Positions 33,353-46,340 of a stretch of 64,000 nucleotides of DNA are shown here, piece by piece. How positions within the stretch are numbered: position 1 is the stretch's first letter; every line of letters starts with the position of its first letter. Position numbers and translations under genes: made by a program. The notes under the pieces are model-generated. The model made no database searches and was not told the DNA's origin. It saw only the letters and a list, made by a program, of their open reading frames with translations. The DNA is from Zingiber officinale (Eukaryota > Streptophyta > Magnoliopsida > Zingiberales > Zingiberaceae), in the NCBI RefSeq assembly GCF_018446385.1, contig NC_056005.1, forward strand, positions 40,553,461-40,617,460, read 5' to 3'.

Positions 33353-33361
33353 CTATAAATA
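33353..33361 (+). promoter_or_regulatory. Probable TATA box of the hAT transposase
   Basis: CTCTATAAATAGAG lies about 105 bases upstream of the transposase ATG at 33464, at the junction of the GC-rich terminus and the AT-rich body. Confidence 0.55.
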
Positions 33362-33463
33362 GAGAGCTCATTTCATCATTTTTCACACACATCTTCTCTA
33401 CTCTTAATCTCATTTTCGTATTCTCTAATCTCTACACGCTTTCGTTTTCAATTTTCAATTACA

Positions 33464-35587
33464 ATGGAAGGAGGCCGCGGAGGTGCATCATCTCGAGCTC
33501 TGAAGGGAAAGCAAATAATGAATCCGCGGGAGGAGGACCCCAACCCCAACATTTAATCCACCGATGATGAGATCGAGCATCTTCCGAATCCGACACCCGA
33601 AACACAAGGAAGTACCGATGCAATTACTTCTAAGGTTCGGGAACTTCCTCCTCTAAAGTCTTCTATTTTTACTAAACATTTTGAGAAGGTCACTCTTCCG
33701 TCGGGAGAAATGCGTGCAAAATGTAAGCACTGCAATGCTTCCTACAAATTCCAAGCTGGCGGCGGCTATGGGTCGTTGAAACGACATGTAGAAACGAAGC
33801 ACCCGACGGAATATGGACTCGACCGTTCTCAAACATAATTATCAAGATTTTCTTCAACTAGCGGTAGTACCGATTCCGGTTTATTTTTATATTCGGATAA
33901 TAAATTAAGAGAATCATTAGCTAAATTTGTTTCCGTAGAACATCTTTCTTTTAGTTTTGGATCTAAATGCACATTTGAAGATTTTTGTAAAGAATCTCTT
34001 AATCCATGTGCTAAACGTGTTCCTAGGACTACACTTACTCGTACAATTAAAAAATTAGTAAAACAAGGAAAAAAGAATTTAATTGATAAATTTAGTAAAT
34101 TAGATAATAAAATTTCTTTATGTTCCGATATTTGGAGTGATCATTGGCAAACACATTCGAATATGGGTGTGACTTGCTATTGGATCGATAACTCTTAGAA
34201 CCTCCAAAAAAGATTGTTAGCTTATAAAGTTTTTGATGAATCATATAATGCTCATAACATCGCACAATTATTATGTTTAATTTTAGAAGAATATGGCTTA
34301 ACTCATAAAATATTTTCAATATCATTAGATAATGCTAGTTCCAATACCGCTTGTATAGATGATTTAAAATTTGTTTGCCAACCTATTATTGGCGGTTTAT
34401 TTTTTCATATTCGTTGTGTATGTCATGTTTTAAATTTATGTGTTCAAGATGGATTAAAAATTTTAGAAAGTTATATTAAACCAATTAGAATTGCAATTTC
34501 TTATTTATGGTATCATTCATCTATAATGAAATAATGGGGTAGGTTTTGTAAAACTAATGGAATGAGACCTAAAAAATTTCCACGTGATGTAACAACACAT
34601 TGGAATTCAATATACCAATTATTACAAAATTCATTTGAATATAAAGAATTATTATGTTCATTTTTTGCACAAAATACTAATACTAATATATATTTATTTT
34701 CACAACAATGGAATATTTGTAGTAGTATTTGTGAAATTTTAAAAGTATTTAATGATGCAACCGAACAACTTTCCGGTGTTTATTATCCCACTGCTCAATT
34801 AGTTTTAGAAAATTTTTCTAATATAGTATTAGTTTTAAATGAACATATTAATAATGAATCTTTATCTCCTTGCATCTTAGCTATGAAAACTAAATGGGAA
34901 AAATATTTTTATTTAATTCCTAAAATTTATTTAATTGCATTTGCTTTAGATCCTAGATTTAAATTAGAAGTTTTACAAGAAATGTTAACTTTATATTATG
35001 ATGCTTTAATTCCAATTAAAGATCCTTCTTCCCCTGATTCAGCTAATATTATATATAATGTTAGAATTTATTTATATGATATTTATAATCAATATTATGC
35101 AAAATATGGAACACAAATTAATATTTCTGAAATTCAACAAACTACTAGTAGTAATTTAAAACTTACAAAAGCACAACTCTTATTAAAAGAACGGACAAAA
35201 CGTCCACGGGGATCCTCAAGTTCCACACAAGAACTTGAGAATTATTTTACGACTTCTTTTGATTTTAAAGATAGCGAAAACTTCGATATCTTAAAGTGGT
35301 GGTCACAGAAGGCTCAAAGCTTTCCCGTTCTCTCCGTGATCGCAAAAGAAATTTTAGCTTGTCCAGTGTCAACTGTTGCTGTGGAGCAGACGTTCAGTGC
35401 CGGCGGCAACATATTAGATGAACGACGATCAACTTTGTCTCCCGACTCATTGGAAGCCCAAGCATTACTGGACGATTGGACCAGAGCGGAGAAAAGAATC
35501 CAAGGAATGCAACTTTCAGATGACGAAGTTGAAGATTTTGATACTGAAGGAACAAATACGACAGGAACAGGAAATGGAAGTGAATGA
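33464..35587 (+). pseudogene. hAT transposase with four stop codons
   Basis: One reading frame of 708 codons including its final stop runs from the ATG at 33464 to the stop at 35585-35587. It is interrupted by TAA at 33554, TAA at 33836, TAG at 34196 and TAA at 34532, without a frameshift. A BED zinc finger lies near residues 85-117 (CKHC, HVETKH). The RNase H-like catalytic fold covers the middle (LCSDIWSD, SISLDNASSN). The C-terminal hAT dimerisation block is well kept (ILKWWSQKAQSFPVLSVIAK, VEQTFSAGG, RRSTLSPDSLEAQALL). The last 340 codons are open. The product is a cut-and-paste transposase of the plant zinc-finger BED/RICESLEEPER group and is inactive as it stands. Confidence 0.94.
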
Positions 35588-35916
35588 AAATGTAAAAGGA
35601 TAAAAATATAAAAGAACTACGTGGGCTTTGATTCCCCTAAAGGGCGTAGGCAACTTAAATAAGTGCAAGCCCTTTTTTTAATAAATTTTAATTTCTAATT
35701 TTTAATGTTTAATGTTTAATGTTTAATTTTTAATTTTTAATTTTTTTAACATATTGATCTTGAACCGTGACGAACCGTGAACCGGCGGTTCTGAACTGTG
35801 AACCGTAACCGTCTTGGGCTGTTAAGGTTAAGGGTCGACCTGCCTGGAACCGTCGAACCAGCGGTTCCGAACCGTCGAACCGTCGGTTCCGAACCGTGGT
35901 CAGGTCTAATCCAGAG

Positions 35917-36951
35917 CCAAGAAAGGGCACGGCCATGCCATCATTGCACGGTTGTGCCGCCGCGCCGCGCCATAGCCTATTAAAAGGGGTTTTAACCCTT
36001 TTTCCGAGTGGAGGGAGCCGGGAGGTGAGCCGTCAAGAGGAGAATCACTCTAGTGTTGTTCCAGCCATCTAGAACATCGATCCAGCGACCTTTCATCACC
36101 ACATCAACTCCAGAAGCAAAGGATTGGATCCGAAGATCACTCATCGTCATTGGATAAGCATACTTCTTCTTTCTCTCTTTGTTTTTGAGGATTGTATGTT
36201 TAGATTTACTATGTCTTTGGATTTTTCTCCAGCGTCTATGGAGTAGAGTCTTTGTTCTAGGATGAGGGAGTAATTGTGAATTGGTTTTGATGTAAGACTC
36301 ATATTACGCTTATATTCATTAGATGATTTTTCTTTCTTTGTTTCGACTACTCGATCTTTGTCGTGTTGATTGATTGTGTAGGAATTACCAACCACATAGA
36401 GGGAATGCCTTAGATCGTACACCCGAGGGACCCTAGTGACAGGGGTAACCCATTCACGGATATCTAGGGTACTTCCTTGAAAGGAGAGGCAATGCCTCCA
36501 CAAGGAAGTAAGAGACCAAACTAAGTTTCTTAATTCTATCCTTGATAACATCAATAAGAGTCATGTCCTTGTGATCTATCGAGGTGCCCTAGTGATAGGG
36601 GTTAATCGTAACAGGATTTCGTAGGGATCGTCTTTGTTTGGTGCTCAAGGATAGTTGCTTTAGCTTCCGGCGAATGTATGTCGATGGGCAATGAGTATAG
36701 GATAGTATGAGACACATCAATACCACCATAATGAAACCGAACTCCTAGAACTCTTCATTAACTAGGTTGATTTCTTCTCATTACTAGTTCTCATTCCCCG
36801 CTTTCTAATCTCTTTTCTTGGATCACTTACAACCATTGATAGTGTAGCTAATCCTAAGTGTGCCATCACTAGTGTTTATAACCAATCCTTGTGGGTTCGA
36901 CAATCTTTTATATTACTGACGATGAATTCGTGCACTTGCGGAATCGTAACA
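35917..36951 (+). repeat. Athila-like 3' LTR, second part
   Basis: It follows the second ATCCAGAG copy and is co-linear with 25676-26708. It ends TCGTAACA and is followed by the Athila-like target duplication ATCAT (36952-36956). Confidence 0.9.
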
Positions 36952-36956
36952 ATCAT

Positions 36957-38562
36957 AACTTATAATTATCTCTAAAATTATGAACGTATTAAATTTTTCC
37001 TAGTCATCAAATTGGTGCATTCGGACATCATCAATTCTGTAAGACTAGCACGGGTTATACTCCTTAGTTCGGCTAAGCAGTTATCTCTCACTAGCTGGAG
37101 ACATTGAGATGTCAAGAGTTAAACGTGGATGCTAGTTATGGAAACTAATTCATTGAAGTGACTTATTGTAAGACTTCATATTCTTCTCTACATATATGGA
37201 TATGTCTGTAAAGTTTTTACTGTAACTCGAGTGTAAGTTTCCTTCTACTTGAGGTATACAAGTCATCTTAGTCATGGAGACTTATCCTTTGACATCTTAG
37301 GCATGCATCCTTTGGAGGTGTGGACCTGAGATGATTAGGTATAAGTCAAAGTGTCTGAAGGTGCTTAGATAGTACATAGAGGATTCACCGCTCTTTGCGA
37401 GGAGACATATATCCTATGGTCACTCGTTAGGATTATTATTCAAAGTCTTTGGCCAAAGCATCACATGTTAAGAGTATGAGACTCTTGTACACATGTACGA
37501 TTAATTTGAATCCATAGAATGAGAAAATATTACTTGGGCTAGGTGTGATGTAGTCAGCCTAGAAGGAGCAGACACATAGACCATTTTCTAAACCAAATGA
37601 ACATAAGATGAGTGAAAGCAATAAGGCATGACTCACTGTAGCTACTGAAGAGTTCAGAATTAGTTCTGAAATCAATTGTAATTTTTTGGTTAATTGGGTA
37701 TCATGATGTATAGCTAGGTGACACTCATGATCGTTCCATAATTAACTAGTTAATTATTGACGACCAAGATAAACTGGGAACTTGTTAGGTCACATGCACT
37801 AAGAGTCTCTAAAAGATGTAAAATAAGTTAAAGAATAGGATTCTCAAATCAAAAGATAAATATTTGGTTGGACTACACATAAAAAAAATATGGAAATATT
37901 TGTCAGAATGAAAGTGCAAATGGGTTACATCTTTTATGAAAGAGTTGACCTATTTGGATTAGTCATGAACCAATTTGGTTTAGTCATAAACCAACTTGAT
38001 TTAGTTGAGAACCAAACCAAGAGGTTAATGTGCTAATTTTTTATTAAGGCATAATGGGTTGGATTTGAGCTTTCTAATGCAACTCATTAAAGAGACTATA
38101 TATTGATATGGTTAAGAGAGAATTAATAGACAATTCATTATTGGCTTAAATTGGTTTTGGAAACGTAAATCCAATACCTCTCTCCCCCTCTCCCTCTCCC
38201 TCTCTCTTGCCGCCGACCATACAACAAGAGGATCTCCTCTTATTACCGTGAGCCACCCAAAGGAAGAAGATCTTTCGTAGATTCTTCTTCCTCTTCTTGA
38301 TCATTCTCCTTTGCTCAGGGCTAGTACCTTCTGAAGGTGAAGCTTGTTCTCTTGGAATTGTCTTGAAGAGCTCGGCATGGATATGAATAGAGGTGAGGTT
38401 CGATAACATTGTAAAAGATTGATGTCCTTCTTGTTACAGGTTATCCGTAAGGTATACCTAGAATAATTGTTATTCGATTCTATTTTATTGTATGATCTTG
38501 TCCATGCAATTGTATCTTATATGCGTGTGGTCTGTGTGATGTAATAAATTAGTTTATTTATC
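36957..38562 (+). repeat. B2 5' LTR, second part
   Basis: It resumes the LTR broken at 25202 (AACTTATAATTATCTC) and is co-linear with 23290-24830. The CT-rich tract is at 38177-38208. The terminal roughly 65 bases present in the other copies are missing. Confidence 0.87.
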
Positions 38563-39622
38563 ACATACTTTGACATGATTGTATTTACGATTCATAATTA
38601 GTGTTGTAATTAACTTTTGGGGTTTTTTCTAGAATTATTAAGAATTTTCTATTTTTAGAAGTTTCTTAAATTGTTAGGAAATTCCACTTTTGGAAAGTTT
38701 CTAAAATAATTTTAAAAAAATAAATTTAAAAATATTCTATTAATTCAGAAATTATCATTTCTAGAATTTTCTAAAAATTTAAAAAAATATTCTATTTTTA
38801 AAAATTTTCCTAATTTGTTAGGTAATACCAAATTTAGAAAGATTCTAAAATTATTTAAAAATTCATATTTGAGATATTCTGAATTAAATTATAGAAATTA
38901 TCTTTTCTAGAATTTTTAGATTTATTAAAATATTCTATTTTTAAAAATTTTCCTAAATTATTAGGAAATATCAAATTTATAAAGATTTGAAAAAATCATT
39001 AAAAAAATCTAGATTTGAATTATATTATTTATTTCCTAAATTATTAGGAAGTTAATTTAGAAATTTATTTTCAAAATAATTAAAGATATAGAAAGATTCT
39101 AGATGAAATATGTTAATTAAATTTAAAAATTGATTTCCTTATTTGATTAGATAAATCTTGATTTATTAAAATCAGATTTATAACATATTTTTATATCTAA
39201 AATAAAATTATAACATATTTAAATTTATGTCATGTAGATACATTAATTATGACATGATTAGATTTTTACCATGTGTACAATGTGATTAGATTTTTACCAT
39301 ATGTGTGATGTGTCATGTTATGTCATGCGTGTGATATGTCATGTCATCATCTGTGTCATACATACGATGTGTCATGTCATCATTTATGTCATGCATATAA
39401 TGTCATGTAGATAGAATATTTACATAATGTAAATGAGACCAAATTTCTTACACAATATTAAAATCTACACCTTCTGTTAATATGGTAAGAACTAGAGTTT
39501 AAGTTTTTGTTTGAGTTGTTGGCCAAAGTCAAGCTCAACTTGAAATTAAATATGTTCAAACCATGGAGATGCAAATTCATGATTAATGGGTTGGTTTTAA
39601 ACTTGAAGCGTTGATTTGTTGT
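38563..39622 (+). other. AT-rich leader of B2
   Basis: No gene is seen. At 38625-39060 there are roughly three to four degenerate units of about 120 bases built on TTTCTAGAATTTT, TATTCTATTTTT and TTCCTAATTTGTTAGG. At 39240-39420 a TGTCATG-rich stretch (ATGTGTCATGTCATCAT) forms short tandem units. Confidence 0.6.
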
Positions 39623-39900
39623 TGTTGGAACCCTAAGATTATTTTGATGTGATCAACCAAGTTAGGTTAGGTCATGTGGTATTTTAACCTTGTGTCTAAG
39701 TGTGCAGGAGCTTAGGAACACAAGAAGTTGAGCAAAAGACCCAACTAGCGAGAAGGATGGCACTTGAGAGAGTCGATGAGCTCGATGCATTCGAGGGACG
39801 AGGTGCTGCGGAAGAGTACACGGATGGACGAGAAAGGGGCTATTCAAACCCCCTTCTAGCCGGCCACCAACAGTCACCAATAGTTGTGCCAAAGCTATGA
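39623..39900 (+). mobile_element. Fragment of a Sirevirus-like LTR start
   Basis: It begins TGTTGGAACCCTAAGATTAT and continues GTGTCTAAGTGTGCAGGAGC and CGAGAAGGATGGCAC. It resembles the 5' part of the LTR type whose minisatellite portion opens this window. It ends without a partner near 39900. The 66-codon frame over it is not a gene. Confidence 0.45.
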
Positions 39901-40272
39901 TCAATAAGGATAGAGGTGAAGTTGGGTGATATGCATTGGATGCATACTTGTTAATATGTTAACAACTCGATATTTATGGGAAAATCAATTAGTTGCTAGC
40001 ATAATGTGATAGTTGCATATAAGCGATAGGCAATTGGTAAACTTGTTACCTACCACTATAGCTAAGAATGTCTTGTTGGCCAAAATCAAGATTGTTCTTA
40101 TCTATGGTGGATATCAATCCACTTAGAGAAAATCTACCATCTCCCAAATTCAAAATAAGGATATTTGCATTTGATAAATAAGTAGGCTTTTATTACATAT
40201 AAATTATTTACATAAATAAAATAATGTCTCTAATACATTCTCATTTTTATATTTTAAGTTAATCATTTAATT
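39901..40272 (+). other. Remainder of the B2 leader
   Basis: Copia leader sequence with the phrases ATCAATTAGTTGCTAGCATA and TAGGCAATTGGTAAACTTG. It includes GCTAAGAATGTCTTGTTGGCC, distantly like the E1/E2 leader. No gene is seen. Confidence 0.5.
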
Positions 40273-43200
40273 ATGACTTGTGTTAATCTGCATTCGACTT
40301 TGGACTTGAACAAACTGACTAAGCTGAACTTCTTGGACTAGTTTTGAAGTTTGAGAATTATTCTTAAAGCTGAGAAGCTAGCTTATATCCTTGATGAGCC
40401 TCTTCCCATAAGGCTTGTGTCGATGCAACTACAGACCAATTGTTGGCCCATCAAAAATATGAGGATGATTCTGTACTTATAAGTTGCATCATGGTAGCCG
40501 CTATGATTCCTGAACTATAGAAACAGCATGAGCATTTGGATGCTTATGATATTGTCTATCATCTTTGTGAGCTATTTAATGAGCAACTTGGATCTGAAAG
40601 GTTTGAGATCTCCAAGCTTCTCTTTTGCTCAAAGATGCAGGAAGATTCATCTGTAGTACAATTTTTACTTAAGATGAATAACTACATAGAGCATTTAGCA
40701 TCACTCAGTTTCACGATGGATTATAATTTAAGTATTGACTTAATTCTACATAGTTTGCTAAAAAGTCATTTACGATTTATGATGAACAATTGGATGAACA
40801 ATTTAGAATCGACTGTCCCCGAGATTATTAATATGCTCAAGATTATAGAGCCTTCTATTAAAGGTGAACAGAAAACTGTGATGTTAGTAGACTCCTCTAA
40901 GAAAGGTTCTAAGAGAAATCTAAAACATCATACTAAGGGAAAGAGCAAAAAGGCCAAGATACTAGAACCAACACAAAATGACCCATGACATCATTATGGT
41001 AAGATGGAACACTGGCAAAGAAACTGCAAGATTTATTTTGAGTCCATAAAGAAGAATAAGGTATCTGATGCCTCATCATCTTCAGGTATTTTTGTTATTA
41101 ATTATCATACTATTTCCTTAAACACTTAGATATTGGATACTGGGTATGACTCATATATATGTAATGACATACAAGGGCTAAGAAATAGCAGAATACTCGT
41201 CAAGGAAGAATCAAGTCTACAAGTTGGGAATGGAGCAAAGGTTGCAGTCACCATCGGAGCATACTTGTTAAAGCTTCCTATTGGACTTGTCTTAGAACTA
41301 GATAATTTTATTTTGTTCCTATATTAATAAAGAATATTATTTCTATTTCTTGCTTAAATATAAAAGATTTTCATTTGATTTTTAGTAACAATTGTTGTTA
41401 TATAACTTTGAATAGCGTTCTTTATGGCACTAAAACATTATGCAATGGCATCTACGCATTAGATATATATGGTGACATATTCAATATCAAAATGAGCAAT
41501 AAACATCTCAAATAGATAATCAATTAACCTCTTACTCGTGACATTGTTACCTTGGCCATATAAGCAAGAAACGTATGTCCAAATTGCAAAAGATTATAGT
41601 TCTCGAATCATTTGAATTAGATATATTTGATACATATAATTCATGTTTAGAAGTCAAGATGATAAAGTTATCTTTTTCTAGAAAGGGTGAACGAATTAAT
41701 GAGTTACTCGGGCTCATACATACTGATGTATGTGACCAATGTCAACTCACGCACTATAAGGTTATAGCCACTTCATTACTTTATTGATGATCACTCTCGT
41801 TATGGGTATGTGTATCTAATGAAACACAAGTCTAAAACCTTTGAAAGTTTAGAGAATTCAGAAATGAAGTAGAGAAATAACTTAGTAAAAGTATTAAGAT
41901 ACTTTGATCCAATTGAAGTAGTAAGTATTTAAGCCAAAAGTTTCAAGATTATCTAAGTGACAAAGGTATATTGTCTTAATGGACTCTACCTTATATACCA
42001 CAATATAATGGTGTATCAGAAAGGCGTAATCATACCCTATTGGACATTGTTAGGTCAATGATGGATTGTGTAAATCTTCCTAAAATTTTTTGGAGTTATG
42101 CCCTCATGACAGCTATTTACTTGCTAAATAGAGTTCTAATGAAAGCAATCTCAACTACTCTATATGAGGTATGGACTAGTAAGAAATCCCTCATGTCTTA
42201 TTTGAATATATGCAGATGTCCTGCTTATATGAAGAGGACTATATCAGACAAGTTGGATGCTAAGTCTGATAAATGTTTAATTATTGGATACCCTACGGAA
42301 ATTAGGGGTTACCAATTCTATCATCCCTTGGAATAAAAGGTGTTTGTTTTATGGCATGTTGGATTCCTAGAGAAAGTGTTTCACTTGTAGGAAGCAAGTG
42401 GGAGTATAGTTGAATTTGATGAAGTTTAAGAGACTCCAATAGACACTAATGAGATGTCTAGTCAAGAACCACAACCGATTATGACATAACCTCCTGGTAG
42501 ATTAGGTAAGACACATAATATTCCTAAGAGATATGAATCTCTTTCTCTTATAAGATAATTAAATGATATGGTACTCATTGAGGATGAAAAATCTACTGAT
42601 TACAAAGAAGCTCTGAATAGTTCAAAGAAGAACAAGTGGCTTACAGCCATGAAGTCAGAAATGGATTCCATGTACAAAACTAAGTTTGGAATTTGGTGGA
42701 CTCACCTGAAGGCATTATTACGCCTATAGAGTGCAAGTGGATTTTCAAGAAGAAAATTAACATGGATGGTAATGTAATTACCTACAAGGCAAGGTTGGTG
42801 GTGAAAGACTATTGTCAAAGGCAAGGCGTTAACTATGAAGAAGCCTTCTTACCTATAGTCATGCTTAAATCTATTCGAATACTTCTATCCATATCAGTTC
42901 ATCATAATTGTGAGATATGACAAATGGATATGAAAATAGTTTTCCTTAATGGAAATCTGCTCGAGGATGTGTATATGATACAACCCGAAGGTTTCACATA
43001 TGTTAACAAGAATAAAATATGCAAACTTTAACGGTACATTTATGAACTAAAGCAAGCATCCAAGAGTTGGAATATCCATTTTGATGAGGTGATCAAAGAG
43101 TTTGATTTTTAACAAAATCCATACGAACCTTGTGTATATCAAAAGGTTAGTGGGTGTGTAGTCGTGTTCCTATTATTACATGTTGATGGCATATTACTTA

Positions 43201-44130
43201 TAAGAAACGATGTGTCAGTTCTACAGTCAGTTAAAGTTTGTTTGTCCATGACATTCTCCATGAAAGATATGGGAGAAGCAACTTACATCCTATGAATGAA
43301 GATATATAGAGAGACCGAAAAGGTTACTTGGTCTTTCATAGTTGACATATATATACAGAGTACTAAACTGGTCTAGCGTGTATAGATCCAAGAAAGGTTT
43401 CATACTTATGAGGCTTAAAATTCACCTTTAGAAGTCTATATGCCTACGTACAAAAAATGAGAGGATTTGTATAGATAAGATACCTTATGCAACCACAGTA
43501 GGATCTATCATGTATGTTATATTATGTACAAGACCCAATATATCGTATCCTCTGAGTGTTACGAGTAAATACCAGTCAGATCCAGGAATGAATCATTGGA
43601 CGACTATCAAAATAATTCTTAAGTACTTGAGAAGAACTAAAGATATGTTCTTGGTATATAGAGATGGTGATATGATCATACGCAAGTATACGAATGCCAA
43701 TTTCCAGATGGACAAGGATGACTCCAAGCCCCAGTCTAGATTCATATTCATATTAAATGGAGGTGCAGTTAGTTGAAAGAGTTCCAAGCAAGACACTGTT
43801 GTCGATTCTACCTGTGAGGCAGAATACCTTACAGCTTCGGAAGCAGCAAAGGAAGCAGTTTGGATCAAGAAGTTTGTTACTGAACTTGGTGTGGTTCCAT
43901 CCATTGTTGAAGCATTATTTGTTTACTGTGACAACACTAGATCCATTGCATAAACAAAGGAACTTAGGTCTCATCAGTGATCCAAACACGTGTTTCGTCG
44001 CTATTATCTAATCAGGGAGATCATTAGTAGAAAAGAAATACAACTCGAGAAAATTTCCACTGAAAGGAACTTAGCGGATCCTTTGACAAATGCTCTACCA
44101 CAAAGCAAGTTTGAGAATCATGTCCTGACT
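40273..44130 (+). pseudogene. B2 Copia gag-pol, many stops
   Basis: Gag starts at 40273 (MTCVNLHSTLDLNKLTKLNF). Unlike E1/E2 it keeps the capsid-like region in an open stretch (40536-40988: YDIVYHLCELFNEQLGSERF, FTMDYNLSIDLILHSL). A damaged zinc knuckle (HHYGKMEHWQRNC) follows at about 40990. The protease DTG is at about 41133. The integrase zinc site is at 41540-41690 and the core at 41700-42100. The linker KCLIIGYPTEIRGYQF is near 42270. Reverse transcriptase runs 42690-43500 with the catalytic box damaged (HVDG near 43183). RNase H runs 43510-44100, ending LADPLTNALP. More than twenty stops or shifts are visible. It gives the gag layout absent from E1 and E2. Confidence 0.9.
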
Positions 44131-44174
44131 TATGTTTAGGGCACCATGGTGATTGACATTAGGTCAAGTGGAAG

Positions 44175-45556
44175 TGTTAGATTTTAAGAGATTTTCCTAA
44201 GGCAATCGCCTTATGATTTTACGATTTATTTGATAAATATAGATTCACTATTTAAGTGTATATTATATATTTGAATAGTCTTAAACTCATTTACAGAATT
44301 TTCGTAATATAATTCATTTCATGAGAGAATTTATTATTGTATCTACATATACAATGATGAATGAATTAGAATTTCCCTAATCGTTGAATAGGTGCATTCG
44401 GACATTATCAATTCTATAAGACTAGCATGAGTTATACTTTTTGGTTCGGCCAAGCAGTTGTTTCTCACTAGCTGGAGACATTAGGATGTAAAGAGTTAAA
44501 CATGAATGCTAGTTATGGTAACCAGTTTATTGGAGTGACTTGCTATAATACTTCATATAATTTTCTATATATAAATATGTCTGTGAAGTTTTTACTGCAG
44601 CTCGAGTATAAGTTTCCTTCGACTTAAGATAGACAAGTTATCTTTGTCATGGATACTTATACTTTGGCATTTTAAGTAAGAATCTCTTAGAGGTGTGGAC
44701 CCGAGATAATTGGGTATAAGTCAAAGTACCCGAAGGTATTTAAATAACCCACAGAGGTTTCATCGCTCCTTGCGAGGAGACATATATCCTATGATCATTG
44801 GTTAGGATTATTAAGTCTTTGGCCAAAATATCACATGTTAAGAGTATGAGACTCTTGTACGCATATACGAGTAATTTTGAATCTATAGAACGAGAAAATA
44901 TTACTTGGGGTAGGTGTTACATAGTCAGCCTAGTGGGGGAAGATACAAAGACCATGTCTTGAACCAAGTGGATTTAAGACAGGTGAAAAGAACGAGGCAC
45001 GACTCACTATAGTTGCTGAAAGGTTCAGAATTAGTTCTGAGATCAACTGTGATTTTTTTGGTTAGTTGGGGATCATGATGTACTACTGGTGTCACTATAA
45101 TTGTTCCATAATTAAATAATTAATTATGGGTAGCCAAGATAAATTGGGAACCTATTGGGTCACACACACTATGAGTCTCTAAAAGACATAAAATAAGTTA
45201 GAGAATATGATTCTCATATTAAGAGATAAATGTTTGGTTGGACTATACATAAGACAACAATGGAAATATTTGTTGGAATAGAAGCACGGATCGGCCACAT
45301 CTCTTATGAAAGAGTTGGATGCTATTTGATTTAGTCATAAACCAATTTGGTTTAGTCATGAACCAACTTGATTTAGTTATGAACCAAACTAAGAGGTTAA
45401 TGAGCTAATTTTTTGTTAAATCATAATGGGTTGAATTTGAGCTTTTTAATCCAACTCATTAAAGAGAACTATATATTGATATGGTTAAGAGAGAATTAAT
45501 AGACAATTCATTATTGGCTTGATTAAGTTTTAGAAATCTAAACCTAATACCTCTCT

Positions 45557-45597
<41 letters not shown>

Positions 45598-46015
45598 CAC
45601 TGACCACAACAAGAGGAGGGTCTCCTCTTCTTGCCGTGAGGCACCCAAAGGAAGAAGATCTTCCTTTTGCTTCTTCTTTCTCTTCTTAATCCTTATCATT
45701 CAAAATACCTTCTGAAGGCAAAGCTTGTCTTTTTGGAGTTGTCTTGAAGAGCTCAATGTAGATACGAATAGAGGCGAGGTTCGATAATATCTCAAAAGGT
45801 TAATACTCTTCTTGTTACAGGTCATCCGTAAGGTATACCTAGAATAATTATTATTCGATTTCATTTTATTTTATGATCTTGTCTGCGCGCAATTGTATCT
45901 TGCATGTGTGTGGTGTATATGATGTAATAAATTAGTTTATTTATCGTTAAGTCTTCCGTTATATATGTTTACGAAACATATTTTAAGCATATACTACATC
46001 GGACATATCCCAACA
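44175..46015 (+). repeat. B2 3' LTR (1,841 bp)
   Basis: It runs from TGTTAGATTTTAAGAG to ATATCCCAACA. The tract CAAGTGGAAG precedes it. A (CT)n microsatellite lies at 45551-45594. Followed by CAACC (46016-46020). Confidence 0.9.
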
Positions 46016-46340
46016 CAACCCCCAGGACTTTCACCTAGCATCTCGACCTTAGGATTTCGCCCAATATCCTCGACCTGCCAAGGCTTTGCCCAGTCCTCCG
46101 GACCACGACTTCGTTACCTAACCGTAGTTAGGACTTTTTCACTTTGCCCAAGATCACTTAGAATTTTTCTGTACACTTAGGTCAACTTATTAGATCACAA
46201 TAACACTTAACTTAGAACTCTTTGTTATTATCAAAACTCAGGTTCGATCATCTGATGCTCACTGCACCAACAGACCCCTCCATTGGCCCGGTGACTGACG
46301 TTTTTTTCCTCTAACTTTTTTGTGGTATGCAGGTCCGATA
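46016..46340 (-). mobile_element. Family C LTR fragment, right of B2
   Basis: It continues 25033 and is co-linear with 20515-20785 (AGGACTTTCACCTAGCATC, CATCTGATGCTCACTGCACC). The LTR terminus CACCAACA falls at about 46264-46271. Confidence 0.7.

Larger units (their letters stand above)
33002..35908 (+). mobile_element. hAT DNA transposon
   Basis: The 8-bp target duplication ATCCAGAG is at 32994-33001 and 35909-35916. The terminal inverted repeats are TAGACCCGACC (33002-33012) and its counterpart TAGACCTGACC at the other end (one mismatch). Both subterminal regions are GC-rich and full of AACCGG and CGGTT motifs. The interior is AT-rich and encodes a transposase. Length is 2,907 bp. The empty site is visible by comparison with the 5' LTR at about 25675. 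Confidence 0.96.
25203..36951 (+). mobile_element. Athila-like Ty3 retrotransposon, pol-less, hosting a hAT element
   Basis: The LTRs are 25203-26708 and 32473-33001 plus 35917-36951, beginning TGATGTGCG and ending TCGTAACA or TCGTAATA. The target duplication ATCAT sits at 25198-25202 and 36952-36956. After the 5' LTR comes TTTTGGCGTTATTGTCGGGG, the style of Athila/Tat primer regions. Gag and protease remnants and an ATHILA ORF are present, but no reverse transcriptase, RNase H or integrase. Without the hAT the element is about 8.8 kb. It could only have moved with proteins supplied in trans. Confidence 0.9.
25034..46015 (+). mobile_element. B2: decayed Copia element hosting the Athila-like nest
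   Basis: The 5' LTR is 25034-25202 plus 36957-38562 and lacks its last roughly 65 bases. The leader is 38563-40272, gag-pol 40273-44130 and the 3' LTR 44175-46015. The flanking five bases are CGACC (25029-25033) and CAACC (46016-46020), a duplication differing by one transition. The first dinucleotide has decayed to TA. Dense stops show that it is much older than E1 and E2. Confidence 0.88.

Noticed and set aside
34092..34325. Minus-strand frame within the hAT transposase
   Set aside because: Shadow of the AT-rich transposase coding strand.
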